Source: Tumebacillus flagellatus | GTDB taxonomy: Bacteria; Bacillota; Bacilli; Tumebacillales; Tumebacillaceae | Length of the DNA stretch: 46,925 nucleotides | Assembly: GCF_000714935.1 (NCBI RefSeq) | Contig: NZ_JMIR01000044.1 | Coordinates: forward strand, 1 to 46,925 | Direction of reading: 5' to 3' | Part shown: positions 1-9,611 of the stretch, piece after piece | Layout: every line of letters begins with the position of its first letter | Numbering within the stretch: the stretch's first letter is position 1 | Translations under genes and position numbers: made by a program | Notes under the pieces: model-generated | What the model was told of the DNA's origin: nothing | What the model saw: the letters and a program-made list of their open reading frames with translations, nothing else | The model's database searches: none

Positions 1-64
1 CAAGCGGTAAGGCAACGGACTTTGACTCCGTCATGCGAAGGTTCGATCCCTTCCTCCCCAGCCA
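1..64 (+). tRNA. tRNA-Gln (anticodon TTG), 5' end cut by window edge
   Basis: The anticodon stem pairs ACGGA (15-19) with TCCGT (27-31) around loop CTTTGAC, so the anticodon at 22-24 is TTG (glutamine). A T-arm GAAGG/CCTTC with loop TTCGATC follows, then acceptor strand CTCCCCA, discriminator G and an encoded CCA at 62-64. The 5' acceptor strand and the start of the D-arm lie outside the window. The gene is followed directly by an intrinsic terminator, so it is probably the last gene of a tRNA cluster. Confidence 0.93.
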
Positions 65-80
65 ATTTCTTTCAAATGGT

Positions 81-109
81 AAATCCTCGCTCTCGGGCGA
101 GGATTTTTT
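81..109 (+). terminator. Intrinsic terminator after tRNA-Gln
   Basis: A 10-bp perfect stem (81-90 with 97-106) around a TCTCGG loop runs into six T residues. It separates the tRNA transcript from tig. Confidence 0.88.
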
Positions 110-117
110 GCATGTGT

Positions 118-145
118 TTGAAAGTTGGTCTGTTTGTGTTATAAT
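118..145 (+). promoter_or_regulatory. SigA-type promoter of tig
   Basis: A -35 element TTGAAA (118-123) is spaced 16 bp from TATAAT (140-145). A TG dinucleotide one base before the -10 makes it an extended -10 promoter. The predicted start near 152 leaves a leader of about 87 nt before tig. No CtsR or CIRCE box was seen. Confidence 0.7.
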
Positions 146-238
146 GTGATGGTCTATCCAATCAAAATACAACTCGTGGAGCCACGACCTACATATGGAC
201 GAGCTTTCGCACGGTATTTTTAAGGAGGAAACATTCAG

Positions 239-1537
239 ATGGCAGTTGCTGTTAAGAACTGGGAAAAAGTTGAAAAGAACGTCGGCGTTCTCGAATTCGA
301 GGTAGGCGCAGACGAAGTGAACCAAGCGCTGGATCAAGCGTTCAAGAAAGTTGTGAAGACCGTCGCGATGCCGGGCTTCCGCAAAGGCAAAGTGCCGCGC
401 AACATCTTCGAAAACCGTTACGGCGTTGAGGTATTATACCAAGACGCGCTGGACATCCTGTTACCGATTGCCTACTCCCAAGCAGTTCGCGAAGCGAACA
501 TCATCCCGGTCGACCGTCCGGAAATCGATGTTGTTCAATTCGGCAAAGGCGAAACCGCGGTCATCAAAGCGACCGTCACCGTCAAGCCGGAAGTTGAACT
601 CGGCGAGTACAAAGGTCTCGAAGTTGAGAAGAAAGACTTCGCGGTGACCGCAGAAGCTGTAGAAGCGGAACTCTCCAACCTGCAAAAATCCCACGCGGAA
701 ATCGTGGTTGCAGGCGACGACGCAACCGTTGAGAACGGCGACATCGTCTTCATGGACTTCAAAGGCTTCGTAAACGGCGAAGCGTTCGAAGGCGGCGAAG
801 CGGACAACTACCAACTGGAGATCGGTTCCGGTCTGTTCATCCCGGGCTTCGAAGAACAACTCGTCGGCATGAAGAAGGGCGAAGAGAAGGACATCAACGT
901 CAACTTCCCGGAAGAGTACCATGTGAAAGCGCTGGCTGGCCAACCGGCTGTCTTCAAGATCAAACTCAACGACGTGAAGCGCAAGCAACTGCCGACCCTC
1001 GATGACGAGTTCGCGAAAGACATCTCCGAGTTCAACACCCTCGACGAATTGAAGGGTGACATCTCGAATAAACTTCAAGAGAAATCCGAGCAAGACGCGA
1101 AGAACTACATCGAGGAAGCTGTGATCTCCAAAGCGGTTGAGAACGCGACGATCGACATCCCGCAAGCGATGATCGAAAACGAAATCGAAGTTCTCATGAA
1201 CGACTTCAAACAACGCCTGCAAATGCAAGGCATTCCGTTTGATGCGTACGTTCAATTCACCGGCGCGTCCGAAGAGTCGCTCAAGGACGAATTCCGCGGC
1301 CAAGCGGAATCCCGCGTCCGCACCGGTCTCGTTCTCGAAGCGATCACCGATGCAGAAGGAATTCAAGCATCCGACGACGAAGTACAAGCAGAACTGGCGA
1401 AAATCGCAGAATCTGCGAAAATGGAAGTGGAGCGCGTGAAGTCGATTCTCGAATCCCGCGACCCGGAACTCTCCAACCTCAAAAACGACATCAAGACCCG
1501 CAAAACGGTCGAGCTGCTCGTTGCTTCCGCGAAGTAA
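239..1537 (+). CDS. tig: Trigger factor (ribosome-associated chaperone and peptidyl-prolyl isomerase)
   Basis: Trigger factor binds near the ribosomal exit tunnel and shields nascent chains. The 432 residues match the family length. The N-terminal ribosome-binding domain carries the signature GFRKGKVP at residues 46-53. An FKBP-type isomerase domain occupies about 150-245, with the typical segment SGLFIPGFEEQLVGM. The C-terminal part is the charged, helical chaperone body. The ATG is preceded by a strong TAAGGAGGAA ribosome-binding site. The gene has its own promoter and terminator, so it forms a separate transcript upstream of clpP. Codon use is extremely biased to GC-ending codons, as expected for a highly expressed gene. 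Confidence 0.98.
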   Translation: MAVAVKNWEKVEKNVGVLEFEVGADEVNQALDQAFKKVVKTVAMPGFRKGKVPRNIFENRYGVEVLYQDALDILLPIAYSQAVREANIIPVDRPEIDVVQFGKGETAVIKATVTVKPEVELGEYKGLEVEKKDFAVTAEAVEAELSNLQKSHAEIVVAGDDATVENGDIVFMDFKGFVNGEAFEGGEADNYQLEIGSGLFIPGFEEQLVGMKKGEEKDINVNFPEEYHVKALAGQPAVFKIKLNDVKRKQLPTLDDEFAKDISEFNTLDELKGDISNKLQEKSEQDAKNYIEEAVISKAVENATIDIPQAMIENEIEVLMNDFKQRLQMQGIPFDAYVQFTGASEESLKDEFRGQAESRVRTGLVLEAITDAEGIQASDDEVQAELAKIAESAKMEVERVKSILESRDPELSNLKNDIKTRKTVELLVASAK

Positions 1538-1568
1538 TTCCTGCAATCACATAGCTTGTTGGATCGAA

Positions 1569-1600
1569 AACAAGGCACTTTGCAAAAGTGCCTTGTTTTT
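1569..1600 (+). terminator. Intrinsic terminator after tig
   Basis: A 12-bp perfect stem (1569-1580 with 1586-1597) around a 5-nt loop ends in five T residues. It separates tig from clpP. Confidence 0.9.
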
Positions 1601-1651
1601 CCAAACATACATAACCCAACCCATTCCCCACAGTGAAGGAGGATCTCACAC

Positions 1652-2242
1652 ATGAACTTGGTACCGATGGTAGTTGAACAGACGAGCCGCGGGGAGCGCG
1701 CGTACGACATCTACTCCCGCCTGCTGAAGGACCGCATTATTTTCATCGGCACGCCGATCGACGACATGGTGGCCAATGTGGCGGTGGCCCAGCTTCTGTT
1801 CCTCGCAGCCGAGGATCCGGAGAAGGACATTCACCTGTACATCAACTCGCCGGGCGGTTCGGTGACCGCCGGGATGGCGATCTATGACACGATGCAATAC
1901 ATCAAGCCGGACGTCTCCACGATCTGCATCGGTCTTGCTGCAAGCATGGGTGCATTTCTCCTGAACGCCGGGGCCAAAGGCAAGCGCTACGCGCTGCCGA
2001 ACGCCGAGATCATGATCCATCAGCCGCTGGGCGGCGCACGCGGCCAAGCGTCCGACATCAAAATCCACGCTGATTGGATCTTGAAGACTCGCGAGAAGCT
2101 CAACCAGATCATGGCGGAGCGCACCGGCCAACCGCTGGAGCGAATCGAGCGAGACACCGACCGCGACAACTTCATGTCGGCGGCGGAAGCAAAAGACTAC
2201 GGTTTGATCGACTCCGTGATCGAGCGGATCGACCAGATGTAA
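1652..2242 (+). CDS. clpP: ATP-dependent Clp protease proteolytic subunit
   Basis: ClpP forms the tetradecameric serine-protease barrel that degrades substrates unfolded by ClpX or ClpC. At 196 residues it has the standard length. The catalytic triad is complete: Ser98 in GLAASMGAF, His123 in MIHQPLGG and Asp172 in RDTDRDNF. The ATG follows an AAGGAGG site 9 nt upstream. clpX begins 17 bases after the stop, so the peptidase and one of its unfoldases are co-transcribed. In Bacillus subtilis clpP lies elsewhere, so this arrangement resembles clostridia and other early-branching Bacillota. A second clpP elsewhere in the genome cannot be excluded. Confidence 0.98.
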   Translation: MNLVPMVVEQTSRGERAYDIYSRLLKDRIIFIGTPIDDMVANVAVAQLLFLAAEDPEKDIHLYINSPGGSVTAGMAIYDTMQYIKPDVSTICIGLAASMGAFLLNAGAKGKRYALPNAEIMIHQPLGGARGQASDIKIHADWILKTREKLNQIMAERTGQPLERIERDTDRDNFMSAAEAKDYGLIDSVIERIDQM

Positions 2243-2259
2243 TGTAAGGGGGGAATCCG

Positions 2260-3516
2260 ATGTTCAAATTCAACGACGACAAGGGCCAGCTCAAGTGCTC
2301 GTTCTGCGGCAAAACGCAGGATCAAGTCCGCAAGCTGGTCGCCGGTCCGGGCGTCTACATTTGCGACGAGTGCATCGAACTCTGCAACGAGATTGTAGAG
2401 GAGGAGCTCGGGGAAGAGGAAGAGTTTGAAATGAAGGATGTCCCGAAACCTCGGGAGATCCGTGAAATCCTCGACCAATATGTCATCGGCCAAGACGCGG
2501 CGAAAAAAGCGTTGGCGGTCGCTGTTTACAACCATTACAAGCGCATCAACACCGGCGCGACGAAAAACAGCGAAGATGTGGAACTGTCCAAGTCGAACAT
2601 CTTGCTGATCGGCCCGACCGGTTCCGGCAAGACTTTGCTCGCGCAAACGCTCGCCCGCATCTTGAACGTACCGTTCGCGATTGCGGACGCAACGTCGCTG
2701 ACCGAAGCGGGTTACGTGGGCGAGGACGTCGAGAACGTGCTGCTGCGTCTCATTCAAGCGGCCGACTACGATGTGGAGAAAGCACAGAAGGGCATCATCT
2801 ACATCGACGAAATCGACAAGATCGCCCGCAAGTCGGAGAACCCGTCGATCACCCGCGACGTGTCCGGCGAAGGCGTGCAGCAAGCTCTGCTGAAAATCCT
2901 CGAAGGCACCACCGCTTCCGTTCCGCCGCAAGGCGGCCGCAAGCACCCGCATCAGGAGTTCATCCAGATCGACACCAAGGACATCCTGTTCATCTGCGGC
3001 GGTGCATTCGACGGCATGGAGCAAATCATCAAACGCCGCATGGGGGACAAGGTCATCGGCTTTGGCACCGACCCGGCGAAGAAGAAGGAAGACTTCGTGT
3101 TGACCAAGCTGATGCCGGAAGACCTCCAGCGCTACGGCTTGATCCCGGAGTTCGTCGGTCGTCTGCCGGTTCTGACGTCGCTTGAACCGCTCGACACCGA
3201 CGCGCTGATCCGCATCTTGACCGAGCCGAAGAACGCCATCGTGAAGCAGTACCAACGTCTGCTGAACATGGACTCGATCGAGCTTGAGTTCACGGAGGAA
3301 TCGCTTAAAGCGATCGCCGATGAAGCGATCAAGCGCAAAACCGGCGCTCGCGGCCTGCGCGCGATCATCGAGTCGACGATGCTCGACGTGATGTTCGACC
3401 TGCCGTCCCGCGAGGAGGTCACGAAGTGCGTGATCACCAAGGAGAGCGTCGACGGCGAAGAGAAGCCGCGCCTCTACACCGCCGAGGGTCAACAGATCCT
3501 CACCGAATCCGCGTAA
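2260..3516 (+). CDS. clpX: ATP-dependent Clp protease ATP-binding subunit ClpX
   Basis: ClpX is the hexameric AAA+ unfoldase that recognises tagged substrates and feeds ClpP. An N-terminal zinc-binding domain has Cys13, Cys16, Cys35 and Cys38. The AAA+ core shows Walker A GPTGSGKT (118-125), pore loop GYVGED (151-156), Walker B IIYIDEID (179-186), an RKH loop (227-229), arginine finger Arg301 and sensor-2 GARGLR (362-367). The IGF loop that docks on ClpP is at 266-268, so the partner is the ClpP encoded just upstream. Length (418 aa) is typical. The start follows a TAAGGGGGG site. Confidence 0.98.
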   Translation: MFKFNDDKGQLKCSFCGKTQDQVRKLVAGPGVYICDECIELCNEIVEEELGEEEEFEMKDVPKPREIREILDQYVIGQDAAKKALAVAVYNHYKRINTGATKNSEDVELSKSNILLIGPTGSGKTLLAQTLARILNVPFAIADATSLTEAGYVGEDVENVLLRLIQAADYDVEKAQKGIIYIDEIDKIARKSENPSITRDVSGEGVQQALLKILEGTTASVPPQGGRKHPHQEFIQIDTKDILFICGGAFDGMEQIIKRRMGDKVIGFGTDPAKKKEDFVLTKLMPEDLQRYGLIPEFVGRLPVLTSLEPLDTDALIRILTEPKNAIVKQYQRLLNMDSIELEFTEESLKAIADEAIKRKTGARGLRAIIESTMLDVMFDLPSREEVTKCVITKESVDGEEKPRLYTAEGQQILTESA

Positions 3517-3531
3517 CAGAATCGACAAAAA

Positions 3532-3568
3532 AAGAACCGATCCTCGTCTGAGGGTCGGTTCTTTTTTT
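3532..3568 (+). terminator. Intrinsic terminator after clpPX
   Basis: A 14-bp stem with one G-U pair (3532-3545 with 3550-3563) and a GTCT loop is followed by a long T tract. It closes the clpP-clpX transcript. Confidence 0.9.
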
Positions 3569-3628
3569 GCTTCAAACTGGACATACTACAACCATTACTG
3601 GGAACGTGAACATGAGGGGGTTACGGCA

Positions 3629-5326
3629 GTGTTTACTTTTACGTCCATTCTCAGCCTCGTGCAAGTGTTCTTTGCTGTGGTGATTGGCTTGTATTTTTGG
3701 AACCAGTTAAAAGCCCAGCAAGGCAACCGCTCTGCCATCGAGTCTGAATCGAAAAAGGAACTGGAAAAGCTTCGCAAGATGCGCGCCGTCTCTCTGACCG
3801 AACCGTTGGCGGAAAAAACCCGCCCGAGCAAGTTTGAAGAGATCGTCGGTCAAGCGGACGGGTTGCGCGCCCTGCGCGCCGCTCTCTGCGGCCCGAATCC
3901 GCAGCATGTGATCATCTACGGCCCGCCTGGCGTGGGCAAGACGGCAGCCGCCCGCTTGGTGCTTAATGAAGCCAAACGCAACGCGACGTCGCCGTTTGGA
4001 CAAGAAGCGAAGTTTATCGAGCTCGATGCCACCACGGCGCGCTTTGACGAGCGGGGCATCGCCGACCCGCTGATCGGCTCCGTTCATGACCCGATCTACC
4101 AAGGGGCAGGGGCGATGGGCATGGCGGGCATCCCGCAGCCGAAACCCGGCGCTGTGACGAAAGCGCACGGAGGCGTGTTGTTCATCGACGAAATCGGCGA
4201 GCTGCATTCGATTCAGATGAACAAACTGTTGAAAGTGTTGGAAGACCGCAAAGTGTTCTTGGAGAGCGCTTATTACTCCTCCGAGGACAACCAGATTCCC
4301 AGCCACATTCACGACATCTTCCAAAACGGCTTGCCTGCCGACTTCCGCTTGATCGGAGCGACCACCCGCACGCCGGATGAAATTCCGCCGGCGATCCGCT
4401 CGCGGTGCGTGGAAATCTTCTTCCGCTCGTTGAAGCCGGAGGAAATCATGTCGATCGTGCGCACCGCCGTGAAGAAGATCTTCTTCGACATCGACGAAGG
4501 CGCGGTCGAGACGATTTCGAAGTACGCGACCAACGGCCGCGAAGCGGTCAACGTCGTGCAAATCGCCGCCGGTGTCGCGCTCGGGGAAGCCCGCAAGCGC
4601 ATCATCACCGCGGACGTGGAATGGGTGATCAACTCGTCGCAGATCTCCCCGCGCCCCGAGAAGCGCGTGCCCGACAAGCCGCAAGTCGGCTTCGTCAACG
4701 GCCTCGCCGTCTACGGTCCGAATCTCGGGATGCTCTTGGAGATCGAAGTCACCGCGCAACCGGCGTGGGAGAAAGGCAAAGGCACGATCAACATCACCGG
4801 CGTCGTCGAGGAAGAACAGACGAACGGCGGCGCGCGCAGCACCCGCCGCAAGTCGATGGCGAAAGGTTCGGTGGAGAACGTGATGACCGTTCTGCGCCGG
4901 ATTATGGATGAGGACCCGCTCGATTACAACTTGCACGTCAACTTTCCCGGCGGCATTCCGGTCGACGGACCGTCTGCCGGTGTGACGATGGCGACGGCGA
5001 TCTACTCGGCGATCAAGGGCGTTCCGGTCGACAACTGCGTGGCGATGACCGGCGAAGTTTCCATTCGCGGTTACGTCAAACCGATCGGCGGCGTCGTTGC
5101 CAAGATCGAAGCGGCGCAGCAAGCGGGCGCCACCCGCGTGATCATCCCGAAGGACAACTGGCAAGACATGTTCAAGTCCTTTGAGAACATCGAGATCATC
5201 CCGGTGGAGCGCATCGAACAGGTGCTGGAATTGTCGCTGCAACCGGAGACGCAAGAAGAGACCTCCCGCGTGGCAGCTCCGGCGACCGGACTGCTCTCGG
5301 CAAGTTCCCTCCCGGCGCAAGCGTAA
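3629..5326 (+). CDS. lonB: ATP-dependent protease LonB (sporulation-type, membrane-anchored)
   Basis: LonB is an AAA+ serine protease that in Bacillus is expressed in the forespore. A GTG start is used, with AGGGGG 8 nt upstream. Residues 3-24 form a hydrophobic membrane segment, as in the Bacillus LonB family, and the large LonA N-domain is missing. Walker A GPPGVGKT (98-105) and Walker B VLFIDEI (183-189) mark the ATPase. The protease domain carries the Ser449 (GPSAG) and Lys492 dyad, spaced 43 residues as in other Lon proteases. It lies between clpX and lon, the conserved Bacillales order, with its own terminator. No clear SigF promoter was identified. Confidence 0.95.
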   Translation: MFTFTSILSLVQVFFAVVIGLYFWNQLKAQQGNRSAIESESKKELEKLRKMRAVSLTEPLAEKTRPSKFEEIVGQADGLRALRAALCGPNPQHVIIYGPPGVGKTAAARLVLNEAKRNATSPFGQEAKFIELDATTARFDERGIADPLIGSVHDPIYQGAGAMGMAGIPQPKPGAVTKAHGGVLFIDEIGELHSIQMNKLLKVLEDRKVFLESAYYSSEDNQIPSHIHDIFQNGLPADFRLIGATTRTPDEIPPAIRSRCVEIFFRSLKPEEIMSIVRTAVKKIFFDIDEGAVETISKYATNGREAVNVVQIAAGVALGEARKRIITADVEWVINSSQISPRPEKRVPDKPQVGFVNGLAVYGPNLGMLLEIEVTAQPAWEKGKGTINITGVVEEEQTNGGARSTRRKSMAKGSVENVMTVLRRIMDEDPLDYNLHVNFPGGIPVDGPSAGVTMATAIYSAIKGVPVDNCVAMTGEVSIRGYVKPIGGVVAKIEAAQQAGATRVIIPKDNWQDMFKSFENIEIIPVERIEQVLELSLQPETQEETSRVAAPATGLLSASSLPAQA

Positions 5327-5346
5327 GGGTTGCCAACGGCAAATTC

Positions 5347-5379
5347 AAAAAGCAGGGAGAGCGACTCTCCCTGCTTTTT
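5347..5379 (+). terminator. Intrinsic terminator after lonB
   Basis: A 15-bp perfect stem (5347-5361 with 5365-5379) around a 3-nt loop contains its own A and T tracts. Confidence 0.9.
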
Positions 5380-5430
5380 GACTGCCGTGACTCCCTTAAT
5401 GCACAGCTAAACGTTTGAATTAGTCAGGAT

Positions 5431-5459
5431 TAGACAAAGCGAATTCGGTAGGGTACAAT
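5431..5459 (+). promoter_or_regulatory. SigA-type promoter of lon-engB
   Basis: TAGACA (5431-5436) is spaced 17 bp from TACAAT (5454-5459), one mismatch from consensus in each hexamer. The leader to the lon ATG is about 67 nt. Confidence 0.6.
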
Positions 5460-5533
5460 GAAAAAACATATGGACCCTGCGCTCTGGGAATCCTAAGCAG
5501 GGCTAGTTGTTGAAGGTAGTGGAGGTGAACTTG

Positions 5534-7879
5534 ATGGGAATCGCTCGTACGAATCGCAGACTGCCTTTGCTCCCGTTGCGCGGGCTGTTGATCTATCCGA
5601 CGATGGTGATGCACCTGGACGTCGGCCGTGAGAAATCGGTCAAAGCGCTGGAGAAGGCGATGGTCGGCGACAACCTGATCCTGCTCGTATCCCAAGTGGA
5701 AACCCATATTGACGACCCCGAGCCGGATGAGATTTTCGAAATGGGTACGATCGCCCGCGTCAAGCAGATGCTCAAACTCCCGAACGGGACGATGCGCGTG
5801 CTGATCGAGGGCCTGAACCGCGCGAAGATCTTGGAATATCTCGATTCCGACGAGTACTACTTCGTAGAAGTCGAAGAGTTGCCGGAAAAGGAAGAACATG
5901 ATCCGGAGATTGACGCCCTGATGCGCGCCATCCTCCATCAGTTTGAACAGTATATCAAGATCTCCAAGAAGATCACGCAAGAAACGCTTGCGGCGGTCAC
6001 CGACATCGACGATCCGGGTCGCTTGGCGGACGCCATCGCGTCGCACTTGACCTTGAAGATCAAGGACAAACAGCTCATACTCGAAGCGGTCGATGTGAAA
6101 GAGCGCTTGGAGAAATTGCTGAAGATCCTCTCCGACGAGCGTGAAGTGATCGAGCTGGAGCGCAAGATCAACCAGCGCGTGCGCAAACAGATGGAGAAGA
6201 CGCAGAAGGAATACTACCTGCGCGAACAGCTCAAAGCCATTCAGAAGGAACTGGGCGAGAAGGAAGGCCGTGCCGGCGAAGCAGACGAGTTGCGCGAGCA
6301 GCTCGCCGCAAAGCAACTGCCGGACGAAGTCCGCGCCAAGGTTGAGAAAGAAATTGAACGCCTGGAGAAGATGCCCTCCACTTCGGCGGAAGGCTCCGTC
6401 ATTCGTACATACATCGACTGGATGCTCGCTCTCCCGTGGAGCGAAGAATCCGAGTCGGAAATCGACATCAAGCGTGCGGAAGAAGTGCTCGACGAAGAGC
6501 ACTACGGCTTGGAGAAAGTCAAGGAGCGCATCCTCGAATACCTCGCCGTCCAAGCGCTCGTCAAGAAACTCAAAGGCCCGATCCTCTGCTTGGCGGGACC
6601 GCCCGGCGTGGGCAAAACCTCGCTGGCCCGCTCGATCGCCAAAGCGCTGAACCGCAAGTTCGTGCGCGTGTCGCTTGGCGGCGTGCGCGATGAAGCGGAA
6701 ATTCGCGGCCACCGCCGAACGTACGTCGGCGCGATGCCGGGCCGGATCATCCAAGGGATGAAGACGGCGGGCGAAAGCAACCCGCTGTTCCTGCTCGACG
6801 AAATTGACAAAATGACGTCCGATTTCCGCGGCGACCCGTCGTCGGCGCTGCTCGAAGTGCTCGACCCGGAGCAAAACTCCACGTTCAGCGACCATTACAT
6901 CGAGACGCCGTTCGATCTCTCCAACGTGTTGTTCATCACCACGGCGAACGTGTTGCACAACATCCCGGGTCCGCTGATGGACCGGATGGAAGTGATCAAC
7001 CTCTCCGGCTACACGGAAGTCGAGAAGTTGCACATCGCCAAGAACCACCTGTTGAAGAAGCAAGTTGAAAACCACGGCCTGACGATGGAGCAAGTCGAGA
7101 TCTCGGACGACTCGCTGTACAAAGTCATCCGCGGCTACACCCGCGAAGCGGGCGTGCGGAGCTTGGAGCGGCAAATCGCCGCACTCTGCCGCAAAGCCGC
7201 GAAGCAAGTCGTCTCAGGCGTTGCACAGAAAGTTGTGATTACGCCGGAGACAGTCGAGGAATACCTCGGCGGCGAACGCTTCCGCTTCGGCATGGCGGAG
7301 AAGGAAAACCAAGTCGGCGTCGTGACCGGTCTTGCTTGGACCTCCGTCGGCGGCGACACGCTCTCCATCGAAGCGGCGCTCTATCCGGGCAAGGGCAAAC
7401 TGACCCTCACCGGACAGCTCGGCGACGTGATGAAAGAGTCGGCGCAAGCGGCGTTCACGTACATCAGAAGCCGGTCGGACAGCCTCGGCATCGACCCGGA
7501 CTTCTTGGAGAAAAACGACATTCACCTGCACATCCCGGAAGGCGCGATTCCCAAGGACGGTCCGTCGGCGGGCATCTCGATGTGCACGGCGCTGATTTCG
7601 GCGATGACCGGCATTCCGGTCAAGCGCGAAGTGGCGATGACCGGCGAGATTACTTTGCGCGGTCACGTGTTGCCGATCGGCGGCGTCAAAGAGAAGTCGA
7701 TGTCGGCGCACCGCGCGGGCATCACGACGATCCTCTTGCCGATCGACAACAAGAAAGACATCGAAGACATCCCGGAATCGGTTCGCGATGAATTGACCAT
7801 TCATCTCGTCGAGCACATGGACCAAGTGTTGGAACATGCGCTGACCCGCCTGCCTGTACCCCAAACCGCTAAAGAATAG
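5534..7879 (+). CDS. lon: ATP-dependent protease Lon (LonA)
   Basis: LonA is the cytosolic hexameric AAA+ protease for misfolded and regulatory proteins. The ATG at 5534 is chosen because GGAGGTG lies 8 nt upstream. An in-frame TTG at 5507 would add nine residues but has no ribosome-binding site. From this start (781 aa) there is a LON substrate-binding domain (about 8-200), a coiled-coil region, Walker A GPPGVGKT (355-362), and the Ser678 (GPSAG) and Lys721 dyad, almost identical in numbering to E. coli Lon. engB starts 12 bases after the stop and is co-transcribed. Confidence 0.97.
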   Translation: MGIARTNRRLPLLPLRGLLIYPTMVMHLDVGREKSVKALEKAMVGDNLILLVSQVETHIDDPEPDEIFEMGTIARVKQMLKLPNGTMRVLIEGLNRAKILEYLDSDEYYFVEVEELPEKEEHDPEIDALMRAILHQFEQYIKISKKITQETLAAVTDIDDPGRLADAIASHLTLKIKDKQLILEAVDVKERLEKLLKILSDEREVIELERKINQRVRKQMEKTQKEYYLREQLKAIQKELGEKEGRAGEADELREQLAAKQLPDEVRAKVEKEIERLEKMPSTSAEGSVIRTYIDWMLALPWSEESESEIDIKRAEEVLDEEHYGLEKVKERILEYLAVQALVKKLKGPILCLAGPPGVGKTSLARSIAKALNRKFVRVSLGGVRDEAEIRGHRRTYVGAMPGRIIQGMKTAGESNPLFLLDEIDKMTSDFRGDPSSALLEVLDPEQNSTFSDHYIETPFDLSNVLFITTANVLHNIPGPLMDRMEVINLSGYTEVEKLHIAKNHLLKKQVENHGLTMEQVEISDDSLYKVIRGYTREAGVRSLERQIAALCRKAAKQVVSGVAQKVVITPETVEEYLGGERFRFGMAEKENQVGVVTGLAWTSVGGDTLSIEAALYPGKGKLTLTGQLGDVMKESAQAAFTYIRSRSDSLGIDPDFLEKNDIHLHIPEGAIPKDGPSAGISMCTALISAMTGIPVKREVAMTGEITLRGHVLPIGGVKEKSMSAHRAGITTILLPIDNKKDIEDIPESVRDELTIHLVEHMDQVLEHALTRLPVPQTAKE

Positions 7880-7891
7880 AAGTGATACACC

Positions 7892-8524
7892 ATGATCATT
7901 AGAGACGTAGAATTTATCATCTCCGCCGTCAAACCGGACCAATACCCGGTCACGACGATGCCGGAAGTGGCGATGGCCGGCCGATCGAACGTCGGCAAGT
8001 CCTCGCTGATCAACAAACTGCTCAACCGCCGCAGCGTCGCGCGCGTTTCCGCGACGCCCGGCAAGACGCAGCAGATCAACTATTTCCTGATCAACAACGA
8101 CTTCCATCTGGTCGACTTGCCGGGCTACGGCTTTGCCAAAGTTCCGCTCGACGTCAAGCGCCAGTGGGGCAAGATGGTGGAGACGTACCTCAGCCGCCGC
8201 GAGAACTTGCGTCTCGTGCTGCTGTTGATCGACATCCGCCACGCGCCGTCCAAAGAAGACGTGGAGATGTACCAGTACCTCGCGCACTACAACCGCCCGC
8301 ACGCCATCCTCGTGACCAAAGCGGATAAGATCTCGCGCGGGAACTATCCGAAGCATCTCAAAATTATCAAACAAACTTTAAACGTGCTCCCGAACACGCC
8401 GATCATCGTCACCTCGTCAGAAACCGGCCTTGGCCGCGACGAAGTGTGGGATCTCGTCGAGAAGCACTTGGTTCCGCTCCCGGAACCAGAATTGGCCGCA
8501 GAAGCAGACATTCCCTCCGAATAA
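7892..8524 (+). CDS. engB: Ribosome biogenesis GTP-binding protein EngB/YsxC
   Basis: This essential small GTPase assists late assembly of the 50S subunit. At 210 residues it has the standard length. GTPase motifs are complete: P-loop GRSNVGKS (30-37), switch region DLPG (75-78), TKAD (142-145) and the G5-like TSSETG near 171. It sits directly behind lon, as in Bacillus subtilis (ysxC). The ribosome-binding site is weak (AGAAGTGAT), so translation probably depends partly on the upstream lon cistron. The TAA stop lies inside the loop of the terminator that ends the operon. Confidence 0.96.
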   Translation: MIIRDVEFIISAVKPDQYPVTTMPEVAMAGRSNVGKSSLINKLLNRRSVARVSATPGKTQQINYFLINNDFHLVDLPGYGFAKVPLDVKRQWGKMVETYLSRRENLRLVLLLIDIRHAPSKEDVEMYQYLAHYNRPHAILVTKADKISRGNYPKHLKIIKQTLNVLPNTPIIVTSSETGLGRDEVWDLVEKHLVPLPEPELAAEADIPSE

Positions 8525-8540
8525 CGGAGGGAATTTTTTT
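8511..8540 (+). terminator. Intrinsic terminator of lon-engB (stop codon in the loop)
   Basis: A 9-bp perfect stem (8511-8519 with 8525-8533) encloses AATAA, which includes the engB TAA stop, and is followed by seven T residues. Confidence 0.9.
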
Positions 8541-8570
8541 ACTCGTAGGCATTTATTTTTTTGAAAAAAG

Positions 8571-8599
8571 TGAAGGGCTCGCAGCGGTCGCAACGTCTA
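8571..8599 (+). promoter_or_regulatory. Possible ECF-sigma promoter of the DUF4097 gene
   Basis: TGAAGG (8571-8576) and CGTCTA (8594-8599) are spaced 17 bp. The CGTC-type -10 is typical of extracytoplasmic-function sigma factors, but the -35 is poor. This is a pattern match only, and no good SigA alternative is seen. Confidence 0.22.
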
Positions 8600-8641
8600 T
8601 AGGGGCAAATGACGGAAACCAACAGGGGGCGTGAAGAATAG

Positions 8642-9544
8642 ATGAACAAGAGAACGGCAATCGGGTGGACGGTGATCGCGCTGGGCGTGATCGGATTGAT
8701 TGGGGCGGGAGTCACGTACTTCAAACCCCAGAACGTGATTGCACAGAAGGTCGCGGGCAACTTGCTGTCTAAACTGGACCATCTGGGCGAACACATCGGC
8801 GAGGATGCGGGGTCGAACCTCGGCAGCACCGTCACCGACTGGTCCTCGGAGGGCATCGACACCAAAAGCGAGGAAGGCGACCTCGCGCTTGACGTGCAAA
8901 ACGCCAAACAGCTCCTCGTGACAAGCGAAGTCGGCACCATCCACATCGTCGGCAGCACCGGCACTGCCGACGGCAACCTGCATTACAAAAAAGGGTATCA
9001 AGGAAACGACAACGAGGGTGCCCAAGCCCTCCAAGACATCCGCATCGATGTCAAGCGCGACGGGGACACCGTGCGTGTCAACGTGCACAACTCGAAATCG
9101 GGCTGGCTCAACCTCATGCATGCAGACCTCGACATCTCCATCCCGGACGCGCTGGCGGTGGAGGTGTCGAATAAAGTCGGAGCGATCAAAACGGAAAACC
9201 TCCAAAACACCGTGAACGCCACCAGCGATGTCGGCTCCATCCACATCCAAGGCTACAAAGGTTCCTGTGAGGCTCATTCCAAAACCGGGCAATTGGAGAT
9301 CAGCGGCGGGCAGGACATCCAATCGATCCAAGCCGACACCAACGTGGGCCGCGTGCGCCTCAGTCTTCCGGCGAGCGCAAGCCTCAGCGTGACGGCTTCG
9401 ACCAACACGGGGCGTGTCACCAACGCGTTGACGCTCGCAGACGCCAAGATCGAAAAACAACGGGTCAGCGGACGTCTCGGCGACGGCAAAGGCAAGGTGA
9501 GCCTTCGCAGCAACGTCGGCTCCATCGAAATCACGCAGGAATAA
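8642..9544 (+). CDS. DUF4097-type beta-strand-repeat envelope protein
   Basis: After a short cytosolic start there is one hydrophobic segment (about residues 7-27). The rest is a long run of beta-strand repeats of the form 'VGSIHIQG...GQLEISG', typical of DUF4097/LiaG-like adhesin-fold proteins. It is most likely a signal-anchored protein exposed outside the membrane. The function of the family is not known precisely. Related Bacillus genes are tied to cell-envelope stress operons, but no two-component or PspC partner is adjacent here. It is monocistronic, with AGGGGG 12 nt before the ATG and a terminator just after the stop. Confidence 0.8.
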   Translation: MNKRTAIGWTVIALGVIGLIGAGVTYFKPQNVIAQKVAGNLLSKLDHLGEHIGEDAGSNLGSTVTDWSSEGIDTKSEEGDLALDVQNAKQLLVTSEVGTIHIVGSTGTADGNLHYKKGYQGNDNEGAQALQDIRIDVKRDGDTVRVNVHNSKSGWLNLMHADLDISIPDALAVEVSNKVGAIKTENLQNTVNATSDVGSIHIQGYKGSCEAHSKTGQLEISGGQDIQSIQADTNVGRVRLSLPASASLSVTASTNTGRVTNALTLADAKIEKQRVSGRLGDGKGKVSLRSNVGSIEITQE

Positions 9545-9562
9545 ACCCCAAGGCGGAACACC

Positions 9563-9607
9563 AAAAAGACCGAACCCGCGCGACAGACACGGGTTCGGTC
9601 TTTTTTT
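9563..9607. terminator. Bidirectional terminator between DUF4097 gene and EamA gene
   Basis: A 16-bp perfect stem (9563-9578 with 9590-9605) carries A and T tracts on its two sides, so it can end the plus-strand gene and the converging minus-strand gene, whose stop is at 9612. Confidence 0.88.
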
Positions 9608-9611
9608 GAAG

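Noticed and set aside
146-238. CtsR or CIRCE operators before tig, clpP or lon
   Set aside because: No GGTCAAA direct repeat or TTAGCACTC inverted repeat was found in any of these leaders.
461-1546. Long antisense frame opposite tig, and similar long antisense frames opposite clpX, lonB, lon, hemA, hemC-hemD and hemL
   Set aside because: GC-rich codon bias leaves the opposite strand free of stops. The frames lack ribosome-binding sites and any recognisable domain, and the sense genes are certain.
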